Assembly: GCA_029262315.1 (NCBI GenBank)
Contig: JAJCZP010000040.1
Coordinates: 62,001 to 126,000, forward strand
Source of the DNA: Deltaproteobacteria bacterium
Lineage (GTDB): Bacteria; Desulfobacterota; Binatia; UTPRO1
Reading direction: 5' to 3'
DNA length: 64,000 nt
The position numbers and the translations under genes were made by a program. Under the pieces are notes generated by a model that saw only the letters and a program-made list of their open reading frames with translations, did no database searches and had not been told where the DNA came from. Positions within the stretch are counted from its first letter, which is position 1. The number at the start of each line of letters is the position of its first letter. Shown piece by piece: positions 17,418 to 26,900 of this stretch.

Positions 17418-18251
17418 ATGCGCTATCAAGACTACTCGTGTCTTCGTATCGGAGTGGAGGGCGGTATCGCCCGCGTGACTATCGACCATCCACCCATCAA
17501 CCTCTTCGATCTGGCGCTGCTCGGCGACATGGCACGCTTCGGTGAGGAAGTGGAGTCGGATCCCGACGTGCGCGTCGTCGTGTTCGACAGTGCGAATCCC
17601 GACTTCTTCATCGCGCACGCCGACGTCGAGCTGATCCAGCAGCTTCCCGAGACGGTGCCGCCGAAGGCGCAGACCCTGGGGTTCTTCCACGCGATCGTCG
17701 ACCGCTTTCGGACGATGTCGACGATCAGCATCGCGCAGATCGAGGGACGCGCGCGCGGTGGCGGTAGCGAGTTCCTGCTGTCGCTCGATATGCGCTTCGG
17801 CGCCCTGGGACGCGCCGTGCTGTCGCAACCCGAGGTTGCGCTGGGGATCATTCCGGGCGGCAGTGGAACGCAGCGCTTGCCGCGGCTGATCGGACGGGGC
17901 AGGGCACTCGAGGTCGTCCTCGGCTGCGAGGACTTCCCGGCAGATCTTGCCGAGCGCTATGGGTATCTCAATCGGGCGCTTCCACCCGACGAGCTGGCGC
18001 CGTTCGTCGACCGTCTCGCGCGCCGAATCGCGTCGTTTCCTGGCGAGGCCCTCCGATTTGCCAAGGCATCGGTCAATGCCGCTGAGCTACCGACGTTCGA
18101 GGGGCTGCTGGAGGAAGCGCACCTCTTCAACCGCGCAGTGGCTACTCCAGAGGCCCGCAGGCGCATGCAGCGCTTCCTCGAGCTCGGGGGCCAGACCCCG
18201 GAACGTGAGCGAGAGATCGCGTCCTTGATCGACGAGGTCGCCAAGGGCTGA
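17418..18251 (+). CDS. Enoyl-CoA hydratase/isomerase family protein
   Basis: IARVTIDHPPINLFDLALLGDM...IAQIEGRARGGGSEFLLSLDMRFGALGRAVLSQPEVALGIIPGGSGTQRLPRLIGRGRALEVVL. Confidence 0.9.
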   Translation: MRYQDYSCLRIGVEGGIARVTIDHPPINLFDLALLGDMARFGEEVESDPDVRVVVFDSANPDFFIAHADVELIQQLPETVPPKAQTLGFFHAIVDRFRTMSTISIAQIEGRARGGGSEFLLSLDMRFGALGRAVLSQPEVALGIIPGGSGTQRLPRLIGRGRALEVVLGCEDFPADLAERYGYLNRALPPDELAPFVDRLARRIASFPGEALRFAKASVNAAELPTFEGLLEEAHLFNRAVATPEARRRMQRFLELGGQTPEREREIASLIDEVAKG

Positions 18252-18626
18252 TCGGCGGGGCCGGGGCGCGATTCTGAGCCCCCCGGGGCGGTGCCCGCTC
18301 GCCATGGCAAACGCCATGCGATCTGGCCCGGAAGTTCGCGCGACATCTGGCCTTGTCCATGCCGGAGCAACTGAGGTAAGCTGTGACGCTGGAAGAGCCG
18401 AAGCGGCCCGCATCCCTGCATGCACGCGCGCATGAGTCGTGCGTTTGTGCTGCAGCCGCGCCTGCAAATCGGCTTCTGAAGGACCAATGCGAGCGACCCC
18501 CAACCTCCTGAAAAATAGAGGCTTCTTGCCTTCCCGTGCCGTGACCGTTCGGTGGCATCCTTCTTGTTGTTCCGGACCGTCACACGGGAACCAAAACGGG
18601 AACCGGATTAGTTGTAAGGAGGCCCC

Positions 18627-19277
18627 ATGCGTCGCCTGACTCTTGCCTTGATCGCCATCGTTGCCACGCTCGGTATCGCCGAGTTCGGCCACGCCTGCTC
18701 CTCACTCGGTAGCAGCGTGAACATTGAAACCTTCGAGTGCGGGCCATGCCCCGACGATCCCGACCAGCAAGGGACACAGATTCCCATTTTCGTGGTCAAG
18801 GGGCAGCTCCAGCTGAGCAATCGTCGAGCGGCTCCGACGCTCGGGAGCATCGTCGTCGAACTGCAGAAGAAGATCGATCGTCGCTACACGCCGATTGCCC
18901 GGCAGGTGCTGAACGAGATGGGCGATCCGATGGTCCATACGTGCGTGGACAGCTTCTCGCAGTTTCCCATGAGTGGGCGCCTCGTGCTGACCAACGATGT
19001 GGGCCAGGAACTGACCTTTACCGACGTTAAGAACCTACCCGAGGGTAGGGTGACGCTGCGCTACCTGGCGACGTTTGCCGGGATCACCAATCTCGATCTC
19101 GGTGAGCGCGTGCGGATCCGGGTCTACACGACCGCTATCGGGGTGCATGCATCCCGTCTCTGCAGCGTCGACGCCGATGGCGACGGTGCGAACGACGCGG
19201 ACGTGAAGACACTGCGCTTCCAGCGCACGATTCGGGTGCCCGCGATCGCGACGTTGCTGACCCCACCTTCGACCTGA
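18627..19277 (+). CDS. Hypothetical secreted protein
   Basis: Signal peptide MRRLTLALIAIVATLGIAEFGHAC; preceded by AAGGAGG SD. Confidence 0.6.
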   Translation: MRRLTLALIAIVATLGIAEFGHACSSLGSSVNIETFECGPCPDDPDQQGTQIPIFVVKGQLQLSNRRAAPTLGSIVVELQKKIDRRYTPIARQVLNEMGDPMVHTCVDSFSQFPMSGRLVLTNDVGQELTFTDVKNLPEGRVTLRYLATFAGITNLDLGERVRIRVYTTAIGVHASRLCSVDADGDGANDADVKTLRFQRTIRVPAIATLLTPPST

Positions 19278-19346
19278 TTTCGACCACCCCCCCGGGCTGC
19301 GCGTTGCGGGTATCCGGCCTCGCTATCGTAGCCTTTACCTTCGAGG

Positions 19347-19383
19347 CGCCGCGTTCTCCGACCTGGAGGACGCGGCGTTTCTG
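19347..19383 (+). terminator. Rho-independent terminator candidate
   Basis: CGCCGCGTTCTCC-gacct-GGAGGACGCGGCG (13-bp stem with one G.U) followed by TTTCTGCTT; downstream of the 18627-19277 gene. Confidence 0.6.
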
Positions 19384-19433
19384 CTTCTGGTGCTTTCATT
19401 GCTCCGTTGGGAAGGGGCGGTGTAGAAGGGGTT

Positions 19434-20597
19434 GTGCCCGTCACCCACCTTCGCGACGAGCTCGTGCGCCGCGAGGCCGCCACGCTCGCCCCGTATGCCA
19501 CGCGAAGCACCGATACGCGCGGGAGGGTCCATCCAGAGGCGGAGCATGCCTTTCGGCTGCCGTTTCAGCGCGACCGGGACCGGATCATCCATAGTTCGGC
19601 CTTCCGGCGGCTGGAATACAAGACGCAGGTGTTCGTGAACCATGAGGGGGACTACTACCGCACCCGCCTCACCCACTCGATCGAGGCGGCACAGGTGACC
19701 CGCACTCTCTGCCGTGCGCTCGGGCTGAACGAAGATCTCGGCGAGACGATCGCGCTGTCCCACGATCTCGGTCATACGCCATTCGGGCATGCCGGCGAGC
19801 GTGTGCTGAACGACTTGATGAAGCCGTACGGGGGATTCGAGCACAACGCGCAGAGCCTTCGCATCGTCGACCTGCTCGAGGAGCGCTACCCGGCATTCCC
19901 GGGACTCAACCTGTCGTGGGAAGTGCGAGAGGGGATCGTCAAGCATTCCTCGGAATACGACCGTCCACTCGTTCAGGAGTTCGAGCCCGATGTGCGCCCG
20001 GTTCTCGAGGCGCAGCTCGTCGATTACGCCGACGAGATTGCCTACAACGCGCACGATGTCGACGACGGTCTGAAGTCGGCCATGCTGGACGAGGAAGAAC
20101 TCGCCGAGGTCCGACTATGGGCCGAGGCGCGCGATGCCGTGCGGCGCGAACACGGCGATGCGCCACTCAGTGTGCAGTGGTATCAAGCGGTGCGACGAAT
20201 GATCGACCGTCTCGTGACCGACATGATCGCGACCGTCCACCAGCGGGTCGAGGAGTACGGCGTCCGGAGTCTGGCTGACGTGCGCGCCTGTCCGATCCGA
20301 CTCGCGGGCTTCAGCGACGAGGTGGCCAAGCAGAATCGCGCGCTCAAGCGCGTCCTCTTCGACCGCTTGTATCGGCATTACCGGGTCACCCGGATGGGGA
20401 TGAAAGCACGCAAGATCATGACCGATCTCTTCGAGACCTACATGGCCGAGGCGCAGCAGCTCCCGCCGCACGTGCACGCCCGCATTGCGACGGGCGAGCC
20501 GACGGCGCGCGTCATCGCCGACTACATCGCCGGCATGACCGATCGGTTCGCGCTCGACGAGTACAAGAAGCTGTTCGACCCCTACGAGCGAGTCTGA
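19434..20597 (+). CDS. dGTPase-like HD-domain nucleotidohydrolase
   Basis: RDRDRIIHSSAFRRLEYKTQVF...RTRLTHSIEAAQVTRTL...LSHDLGHTPFGHAGERVL...GGFEHNAQSLRI; GTG start with AAGGGG SD chosen (ORF extends to 19407). Confidence 0.9.
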   Translation: MPVTHLRDELVRREAATLAPYATRSTDTRGRVHPEAEHAFRLPFQRDRDRIIHSSAFRRLEYKTQVFVNHEGDYYRTRLTHSIEAAQVTRTLCRALGLNEDLGETIALSHDLGHTPFGHAGERVLNDLMKPYGGFEHNAQSLRIVDLLEERYPAFPGLNLSWEVREGIVKHSSEYDRPLVQEFEPDVRPVLEAQLVDYADEIAYNAHDVDDGLKSAMLDEEELAEVRLWAEARDAVRREHGDAPLSVQWYQAVRRMIDRLVTDMIATVHQRVEEYGVRSLADVRACPIRLAGFSDEVAKQNRALKRVLFDRLYRHYRVTRMGMKARKIMTDLFETYMAEAQQLPPHVHARIATGEPTARVIADYIAGMTDRFALDEYKKLFDPYERV

Positions 20598-20599
20598 GC

Positions 20600-21229
20600 A
20601 TGAAGAAGGTCCTGGATCTGCTCCTCCACCTCGACGACCACAAGCATGATGCCTTGGGGCATGTCTTTCTCGATCCTGGCGACGAACAGGAGACGTATCG
20701 ACGGTTGCGTGAGTACCTCGGTCCGAAGGTTGTCGTGAAGGCGGCCGAAGTCGACGGCCCACGGCTGCGCGTGCGCGTCGAGTTGCCCGACTTCCAAACC
20801 GAGAGCGACAATCTCGTCCGGCTGGCGCGCGAGTTGACCGCCAGCAAGCGGCCCCATGCCGCGGTCGATCAGCTGCGCGAGGCGCTCAAGATCTTCCAGC
20901 TGAATGGCGCCGCGCTGAAGGGACTCGGGCGTGCCAGCTACGAGCAGGCCGAGTTCGGCGAGGCGACGACGTTCTTCATCCGAGCCAACGAGATTCTGCG
21001 CGAAGACGGCGAGGCGCTGCGTGCGCTCGGCGCCATCGCGTTGCAGGAAGGGCGCGAGGCGAGCGCGCTCGCCTACTACCAGCGTGCCGTGCAGGCGAAT
21101 CCTGACGATGAGATCGCGGCCGAGGCGCTGCTCGCGCTGCGGGATCAGATCGCGCGCCGTTTCGACACCGAGCCGTCTACGACGCCGGGGCGGACGACGA
21201 AGCCGCCATCGCGCCCCCGCGGACGCTGA
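20600..21229 (+). CDS. Tetratricopeptide repeat protein
   Basis: TPR-like repeats (ALKGLGRASYEQAEFGEATTFFIRANEIL, ALRALGAIALQEGREASALAYYQRAVQANPDD). Confidence 0.65.
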   Translation: MKKVLDLLLHLDDHKHDALGHVFLDPGDEQETYRRLREYLGPKVVVKAAEVDGPRLRVRVELPDFQTESDNLVRLARELTASKRPHAAVDQLREALKIFQLNGAALKGLGRASYEQAEFGEATTFFIRANEILREDGEALRALGAIALQEGREASALAYYQRAVQANPDDEIAAEALLALRDQIARRFDTEPSTTPGRTTKPPSRPRGR

Positions 21230-21254
21230 GGCGCTCGGAACCAGAGGGGGTGCC

Positions 21255-22319
21255 ATGAGCTACCGCGTCGTGCAGTGGGCCACCGGCAATCTCGGTCGGG
21301 CCGCGATCGAGGGCATCGTTTCCCATCCCGAGCTCGAGCTTGCGGGTGTCTGGGTCAGTAGCGCCGCCAAGATCGGGCAGGACGCCGGCGAGATCTGCGG
21401 CATCGGTCCGATCGGCGTGAGGACCACCGGTGACATCGAAGCCGTCCTCCAGCTTCGGCCCGACTGTGTCGTGTACGCGCCGCTCATCGCTACCGAGGAC
21501 GAGGTCGTGCGGCTCCTGACCGCCGGTGTGAACGTCGTGACGCCGCTCAACTGGTTCTATCCAAACCATCTCGAGGTTGCCCGTCTGGAGGAGGCCTGTC
21601 GGGCAGGAGACAGCACCCTGCACGGCACGGGCATCCATCCGGGAGGTATGACCGAGCAAATCCCGCTCATGCTGTCGGCATACTCACGGGCGATCACGCA
21701 CGTGCGCTCCGAAGAGTATTCGGACATTCGTACGTACGGCGCCGTGGACGTCATTCGAGACATCATGCTCTTCGGGCGGACGCCGGAGGAAGCAAAGACC
21801 AGCCCCATGGTGCACTTCCTGAGCATCGGATTTGGTCAATCGATCGACATGATCGCCGACGCGCTCGCCGTGACCCTCGATGCGGAGAAGATCGTGACAC
21901 ATGAAGTGTCCGCCGCCACCGCGCCCATCGACTCTCCGATCGGGACGATCGCGCCCGGGCACGTCGCCGGCCAGCGCTTCACCTGGCAGGGCGCCGTGCA
22001 AGGGCAGCCCATCATCACGGCGCGCGTGAACTGGCTGATGGGTGACGAGCACCTCGACAAGCCGTGGACACTCGGCCCCGACGGCGGCTGCTACGAGCTC
22101 GAGATCACCGGCGATCCGCCCGTGCGGATGCGGATCGACGGCATCCATCCCGACCGTTCGATGACCATCGACGAGGCCGTCAAGCGCAATCCCGGTATGG
22201 TAGCCACGGCAATGCATTGCGTGAGTTCGGTCCCGTACGTGTGTCAGGCGCCGGCGGGTATTCGAACGTATCTCGATCTACCGCTGATCGCTGGTAGGGC
22301 GGCGCGGGGAGCGCACTAG
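21255..22319 (+). CDS. Dihydrodipicolinate reductase-like / NAD(P)-dependent amine dehydrogenase-like protein
   Basis: MSYRVVQWATGNLGRAAIEGIVSHPELELAGVWVSSAAKIGQDAGEICGI; Rossmann fold start with GTGNLG-like motif. Confidence 0.75.
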   Translation: MSYRVVQWATGNLGRAAIEGIVSHPELELAGVWVSSAAKIGQDAGEICGIGPIGVRTTGDIEAVLQLRPDCVVYAPLIATEDEVVRLLTAGVNVVTPLNWFYPNHLEVARLEEACRAGDSTLHGTGIHPGGMTEQIPLMLSAYSRAITHVRSEEYSDIRTYGAVDVIRDIMLFGRTPEEAKTSPMVHFLSIGFGQSIDMIADALAVTLDAEKIVTHEVSAATAPIDSPIGTIAPGHVAGQRFTWQGAVQGQPIITARVNWLMGDEHLDKPWTLGPDGGCYELEITGDPPVRMRIDGIHPDRSMTIDEAVKRNPGMVATAMHCVSSVPYVCQAPAGIRTYLDLPLIAGRAARGAH

Positions 22320-22526
22320 TCGGTCGTGGTAGGCGGTAGCGGGAGGCGCTGCCGGTAGCTCCCTCACGTCGGTGAGCGGTCCGACCTCCGCGCTGGCAGG
22401 GGGACAGGATACCGGTCGCGGCCCGTACCGGGCTCCGATATCCCGAAGTTAACATAATCCCGCTTATCGGACATTGGCCTGTAGGCCCAAAGTGGAGATG
22501 TGTGGAGATGTTCGGCATCACTCGAT

Positions 22527-22841
22527 CTAGTTCTTGAGCCCGAGCATGGTGGCGCAGGTTCCCGCAACCTCGGCGATCTTCAGGTTGTCGAGCGCGCCGT
22601 CGCCCGCGACGCCGTCGATGCACTTGTCGAGCGTGACTGCCCGGGCGCGGATCTCGACGCCAGAAAGACCGCTCGTATTGTGGCGAACCAGTGCCCGCGC
22701 GAGCGCGCTCTGCGCGGCTCCGGACGCTGCCCGCCAACGATCGAGGTTCTCGTCAGGACTCACGGCGAAGGCGATCGAGTGGGAGGCCGCGAGCAGGAAC
22801 AGTACGGCTCCGGAGCGCACGGGGATTCTGATCATCGACAA
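22527..22841 (-). CDS. Small hypothetical exported protein
   Basis: Signal-like N-terminus MSMIRIPVRSGAVLFLLAASHSIAFAV, 104 aa. Confidence 0.4.
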   Translation of the reverse strand: MSMIRIPVRSGAVLFLLAASHSIAFAVSPDENLDRWRAASGAAQSALARALVRHNTSGLSGVEIRARAVTLDKCIDGVAGDGALDNLKIAEVAGTCATMLGLKN

Positions 22842-23071
22842 CAGCCTCCGTTCCTACGGTCCTCCATCGCGGCGGTGGCGTCTACACCTCAAAGACGTCT
22901 CGATGGGCTCGAGGAGGTGCGGGGGGCTGGGGGTGGTCGGGCGCGCTAGGAGACGCGTGGACTCTTCTACCGCGGGGGCGCCCTGCCCCGATCTCTGGGC
23001 TCATACGCTGCCTTCGTATACGAGTTGATAGTCATGACCTCGAAACCTCCGCGCCTGACAATCGGCGCAGA

Positions 23072-23854
23072 ATGCAGAGTTCGATGTGTGGGGCTGAGTT
23101 AGCCTTGCGGCGTAGGTGCGACCGCAGGGGAGCGAGGCGCCATCTCCGGTTGCGCGCGTCGTTCACCGATCGGCGCACATGGGCCCAGGTCGTGTCCTGC
23201 GGCGCTGTCTTCGCGGCCATCAGTGCCGGGACGGCGGCGCACGCCGGGCCCGCGCAGGTGCAGCCATCGCTGGCGCCGCTCGTGGCAGCAATCAGTCCGG
23301 CGGTGGTGATGATCGAGGGGCCGGCCGGCAGCCTGGGTAGCGGCGTGATTGTGCGTGCCGACGGGCGCGTCGTGACCAACAAGCACATCGCACGCATTGC
23401 GGGCCCGCTGGTCGTGAAGACGGTTGCCGGACGATCGTGGTCGGCGCGAGTCGCGGCGGTGCATGACGATGCCGATCTGGCGTTGATCACCATCGAACCA
23501 GATGGGCCGTTGCCAATCCTTCCTCTTGGCGACTCCGCGGCCGTGCAGGTGGGTGAGTGGGTTGTGGCGATCGGCAATCCGTTCGGCCTTGGTGTCACCG
23601 TGAGTGTTGGAATCATCGGCGCGACCGGGCGCTCGCTCGGCAAGACCGGCCCCGGCGCCGACGTGTTTCAGACCGATGCCGCGATCAACCCCGGGAACTC
23701 GGGCGGGCCGCTGTGCAACCTCGACGGCGAAGTGATTGCGATCGCGTCATCGGTAGTGACCGTTGGTCAAGGTATCGGCTTCGCGGTACCGAGCGCTCTC
23801 GTGCGAGAGCTTCTCGCGACGTCGGATCGCAAAGCGGTACCGTCCGGGCCGTAG
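23072..23854 (+). CDS. Trypsin-like (HtrA/Deg family) serine protease lacking a PDZ domain
   Basis: VVTNKHIARI, DDADLALI, QTDAAINPGNSGGPL catalytic triad motifs; ends shortly after the protease domain. Confidence 0.85.
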   Translation: MQSSMCGAELALRRRCDRRGARRHLRLRASFTDRRTWAQVVSCGAVFAAISAGTAAHAGPAQVQPSLAPLVAAISPAVVMIEGPAGSLGSGVIVRADGRVVTNKHIARIAGPLVVKTVAGRSWSARVAAVHDDADLALITIEPDGPLPILPLGDSAAVQVGEWVVAIGNPFGLGVTVSVGIIGATGRSLGKTGPGADVFQTDAAINPGNSGGPLCNLDGEVIAIASSVVTVGQGIGFAVPSALVRELLATSDRKAVPSGP

Positions 23855-23947
23855 GTCTCGGCTGCCTTCACGCAGCGAGCCGCGACACTACGCGCGCGCC
23901 CGACGCGGCCGCGCCCTCACGAGAAGCTGCGGCCGCGCCCTACCCCG

Positions 23948-26900
23948 TCAGTCCGCCGGAAAGAAGTTCTGGATCGATACGGCGAACTGGCCCGTCGTGA
24001 CGTTCCGCACGACGATGAACACGGGGCCCGGGAACGCACCTGCCACGGGCTTCAGGACTGATGCGAAGCCCTCTGGGTACACGAGTTCGTGGCACGCCGG
24101 GCCCAGGTTGAACAGGCAACCGCGTATGACCGACGCTGGCGTACTGTTCGCCTGGTCGAACGCGTCGACGAAGGCCGTGGCGGCATTCTTGGCCTGATCG
24201 AACTTCCGTTTGAGATCGTTCAGGTTCTTGACGTTCGACGGGTTGATCGAGTTGATGACCCCGTTGACGGCGTCAATGGCGGCAGGCCCGATCAGGAACA
24301 CGTCGCTTTCCTCGGGGAAGTTCGTGCCGAAGCCAATGCCTTCGATCACGCTCCCGAGGATGTTGAACGAGTGGATGGACAGCGACGCCGTCGTGATGAC
24401 GCCGGCAAGGTCTGCGGGGTCGACGAAGGCTCGGAACAAATCGTTCAGGGCGATGATGAGACCAGCCTTCAGGAGCTGATTGATGTACGGCAGGTAGACC
24501 TTGTTGATGATCCGCATCTGGATCGAGGCCGCGCGGCTGATACCGCCCACGGTGAAGAACGCGTTCCGCGTGCTGGTGTACCAGGTGCCCGGTGACGCCA
24601 GCGCGTCGGTGGGTCCGTTGCCGTGCCGGTCGAGGGCGGCGTAGAAGCGCCCAGGATCCCGCGTCTGCGAAGCGAGTCCGGCATCCTGTAGCACCGCCTC
24701 GATGCGGGTGACGTCGGCGTGCAGCAGCGCGGGGATACGCACCGACAGGAGGTGATTGACGAGACTCGCCGCCGCCACTGGTCCGTGCACAGTGGGATCG
24801 AGTGCCACCACCTGGTCGACCAACTGGTCGAGTTCGGTGTTGCGTTGCAGCGTTCGCGCATCGTCGTCGAACGGGGAGCCTTGGGTCAGCGCCTCGATCT
24901 CGGATTGCATGAGAGCGAGCTGGTCGACGATGGCCTCGGTCAGGTCGGCAAAGGTTTCGTCGACGGGTGTGCTCGGGAATCCGGCGGCGTCGAGGTCGCC
25001 GGTCGTCGGAAGGAAGCCGCCGGTGGGCGCGAATGCCGGGGTGCGTCGCAGCTCTTCGAGATCGATCGCGTCGCGCGTGGCTACGAGTGAGGCGAGGAGG
25101 CCCGGTACAGCGGCGAGATCGCCGCTCGTAAGCGCGGTGTCGAGCGCCGCGAAGCCGGCGACGAGTGCCCGGATCGCGGCTCCGAGATCAGCGAACTGAT
25201 TCTGTTGATCGTCGTCCGGAGTGACCAGGAACGCGGCCTCGCCCGAGGCGCCGCTGCCCTGCACGGTGGCGCGGAGGACGAAGCTGCCGAGGGTGTCGGC
25301 CGCCGTCGTGATCTGGCCACCCGCGGCGACGGGGGACGTGCCCTCGCTCTCGCCGGGTGCGCTGTCAATGACGACGTCGACCGGGGGTTGCGGCACGAGC
25401 GGGTCGCCGTTGGCATCGACGACCTCGACGGCATAGTCGAGGGTCGTTCCCGCGGGCGCGATCGCGGCGGAAAGCGTCACGGCCACCTCGGCGCCGCTCG
25501 AAACTGTCAGGTCGACGGAGGAGCCCGTGACGATCGCCGCGCCCGCGACCGGTGATTGCGCGATCACAATGCCCTTGGGGACGGTCGCGCTGTTCGTGCG
25601 TGTGATGATGCCCGGGGCCAGCTCAGCGGCCACCAGCGTCGATGCGGCGGAGGCCTCCAGGAATCCGACGACATCGGGGACGACGGTCGGTGCGGGCCCG
25701 CTGGAAATGACGAGGTCGATCGGCGAGCCGGAAGCCACCTCGGTGTCGGCTGCCGGGTTCTGGCTGATGACGTTGCCGGTTGCCACGGTGCCGCTGCTGC
25801 GGGTGGTCACGAGCCCGACCGTCAAGGTGGCATCCACGAGGGTGGTTTCGGCGGAGGCTTCCGGCGTGCCGACCACGCTCGGGACGAGGAGCGCGGCCGC
25901 AACGTCGACGAAATAGGTCTGTGAATCTGCGTCGCTCTGCGAGTCCGTGACCTGCACCCGGACGAGATGGCGGCCGAGCTGCCCCACGGTTGGCGTCCAG
26001 CTGACGAGCCCGGTCGCGGTGTCGATCGTCATCCCGGTCGGCCCGTTCAGGAGCGCGAACGTCAGACCCTCTCCGGCATCGGGATCGACGGCGTTCACGA
26101 GGTAGAAGTATGCGAGATCGGGCGATCCACCGGTGGGGGGTGGCGAGATGATGACGGGGGCGTTGTTCGCCGGCAGGACGTTCAGCACGACGGTTGCCAG
26201 GTTCGAGTCGAGCTCGCCGTCGTTGGCCAGGTACGTGAAGCTCTCCAGCCGTCCTGTACGCTCTTCAGGTGGGGGCACGTTGACGCGGTAGTTGTTCAGG
26301 CCCGGCGTTAGCCAGTTGACCTGTTGTGGCGACGGGATGCCACCGTCGGGATCGACGTTGGTGATGTGGTATCCGACCTGATTCCAGACGGGACGGGTGC
26401 CCGGCCAGGTCCCGGTTGCGGGTCCGAAGGCGCGAATACCCGACTCTGCGTCCGAGCTGGCGAACGTCCGGTGATGGCGTGCCAGCACCTCAGCCTGGCC
26501 GTCCCCGTCCGAATCGGCAACCAGCGGTTGCTGCTGACGTGGTTGAAGGATGCCACCGCCGGTGACCACGGGTGCCCGCGTGACGATCCGACCGGTCTTG
26601 CCGTCGATGAAGAGTACGAAGTCGCGGTCCTGCGCCAGAACCTCCATGACGCCGTCGCCATCGAAGTCGAAGGCCGTGGTTCCTTGCGCCGTATCGCCGG
26701 GGGCAACCCCGATCCCCGCAATCCATTCCAACACGCCGTCGTGTCCGAGCGTCCGCACATGACGGCTCGTCCCGCCTACGATCTCGTTCCGGCCGTCGCC
26801 GTCAACGTCGGCGATGCTGATCGGCCCGTTCCACTCCTCCGCGTCGGCCTGCCACTTCTGGGTGCCATCGTGCTCGCGTACCTCGACGTGGGTCGCGGTG

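Noticed and set aside
23905-23941. Direct repeat GCGGCCGCGCCCT x2 between convergent genes
   Set aside because: Short GC-rich repeat, expected at this composition; no additional copies or structure noted.
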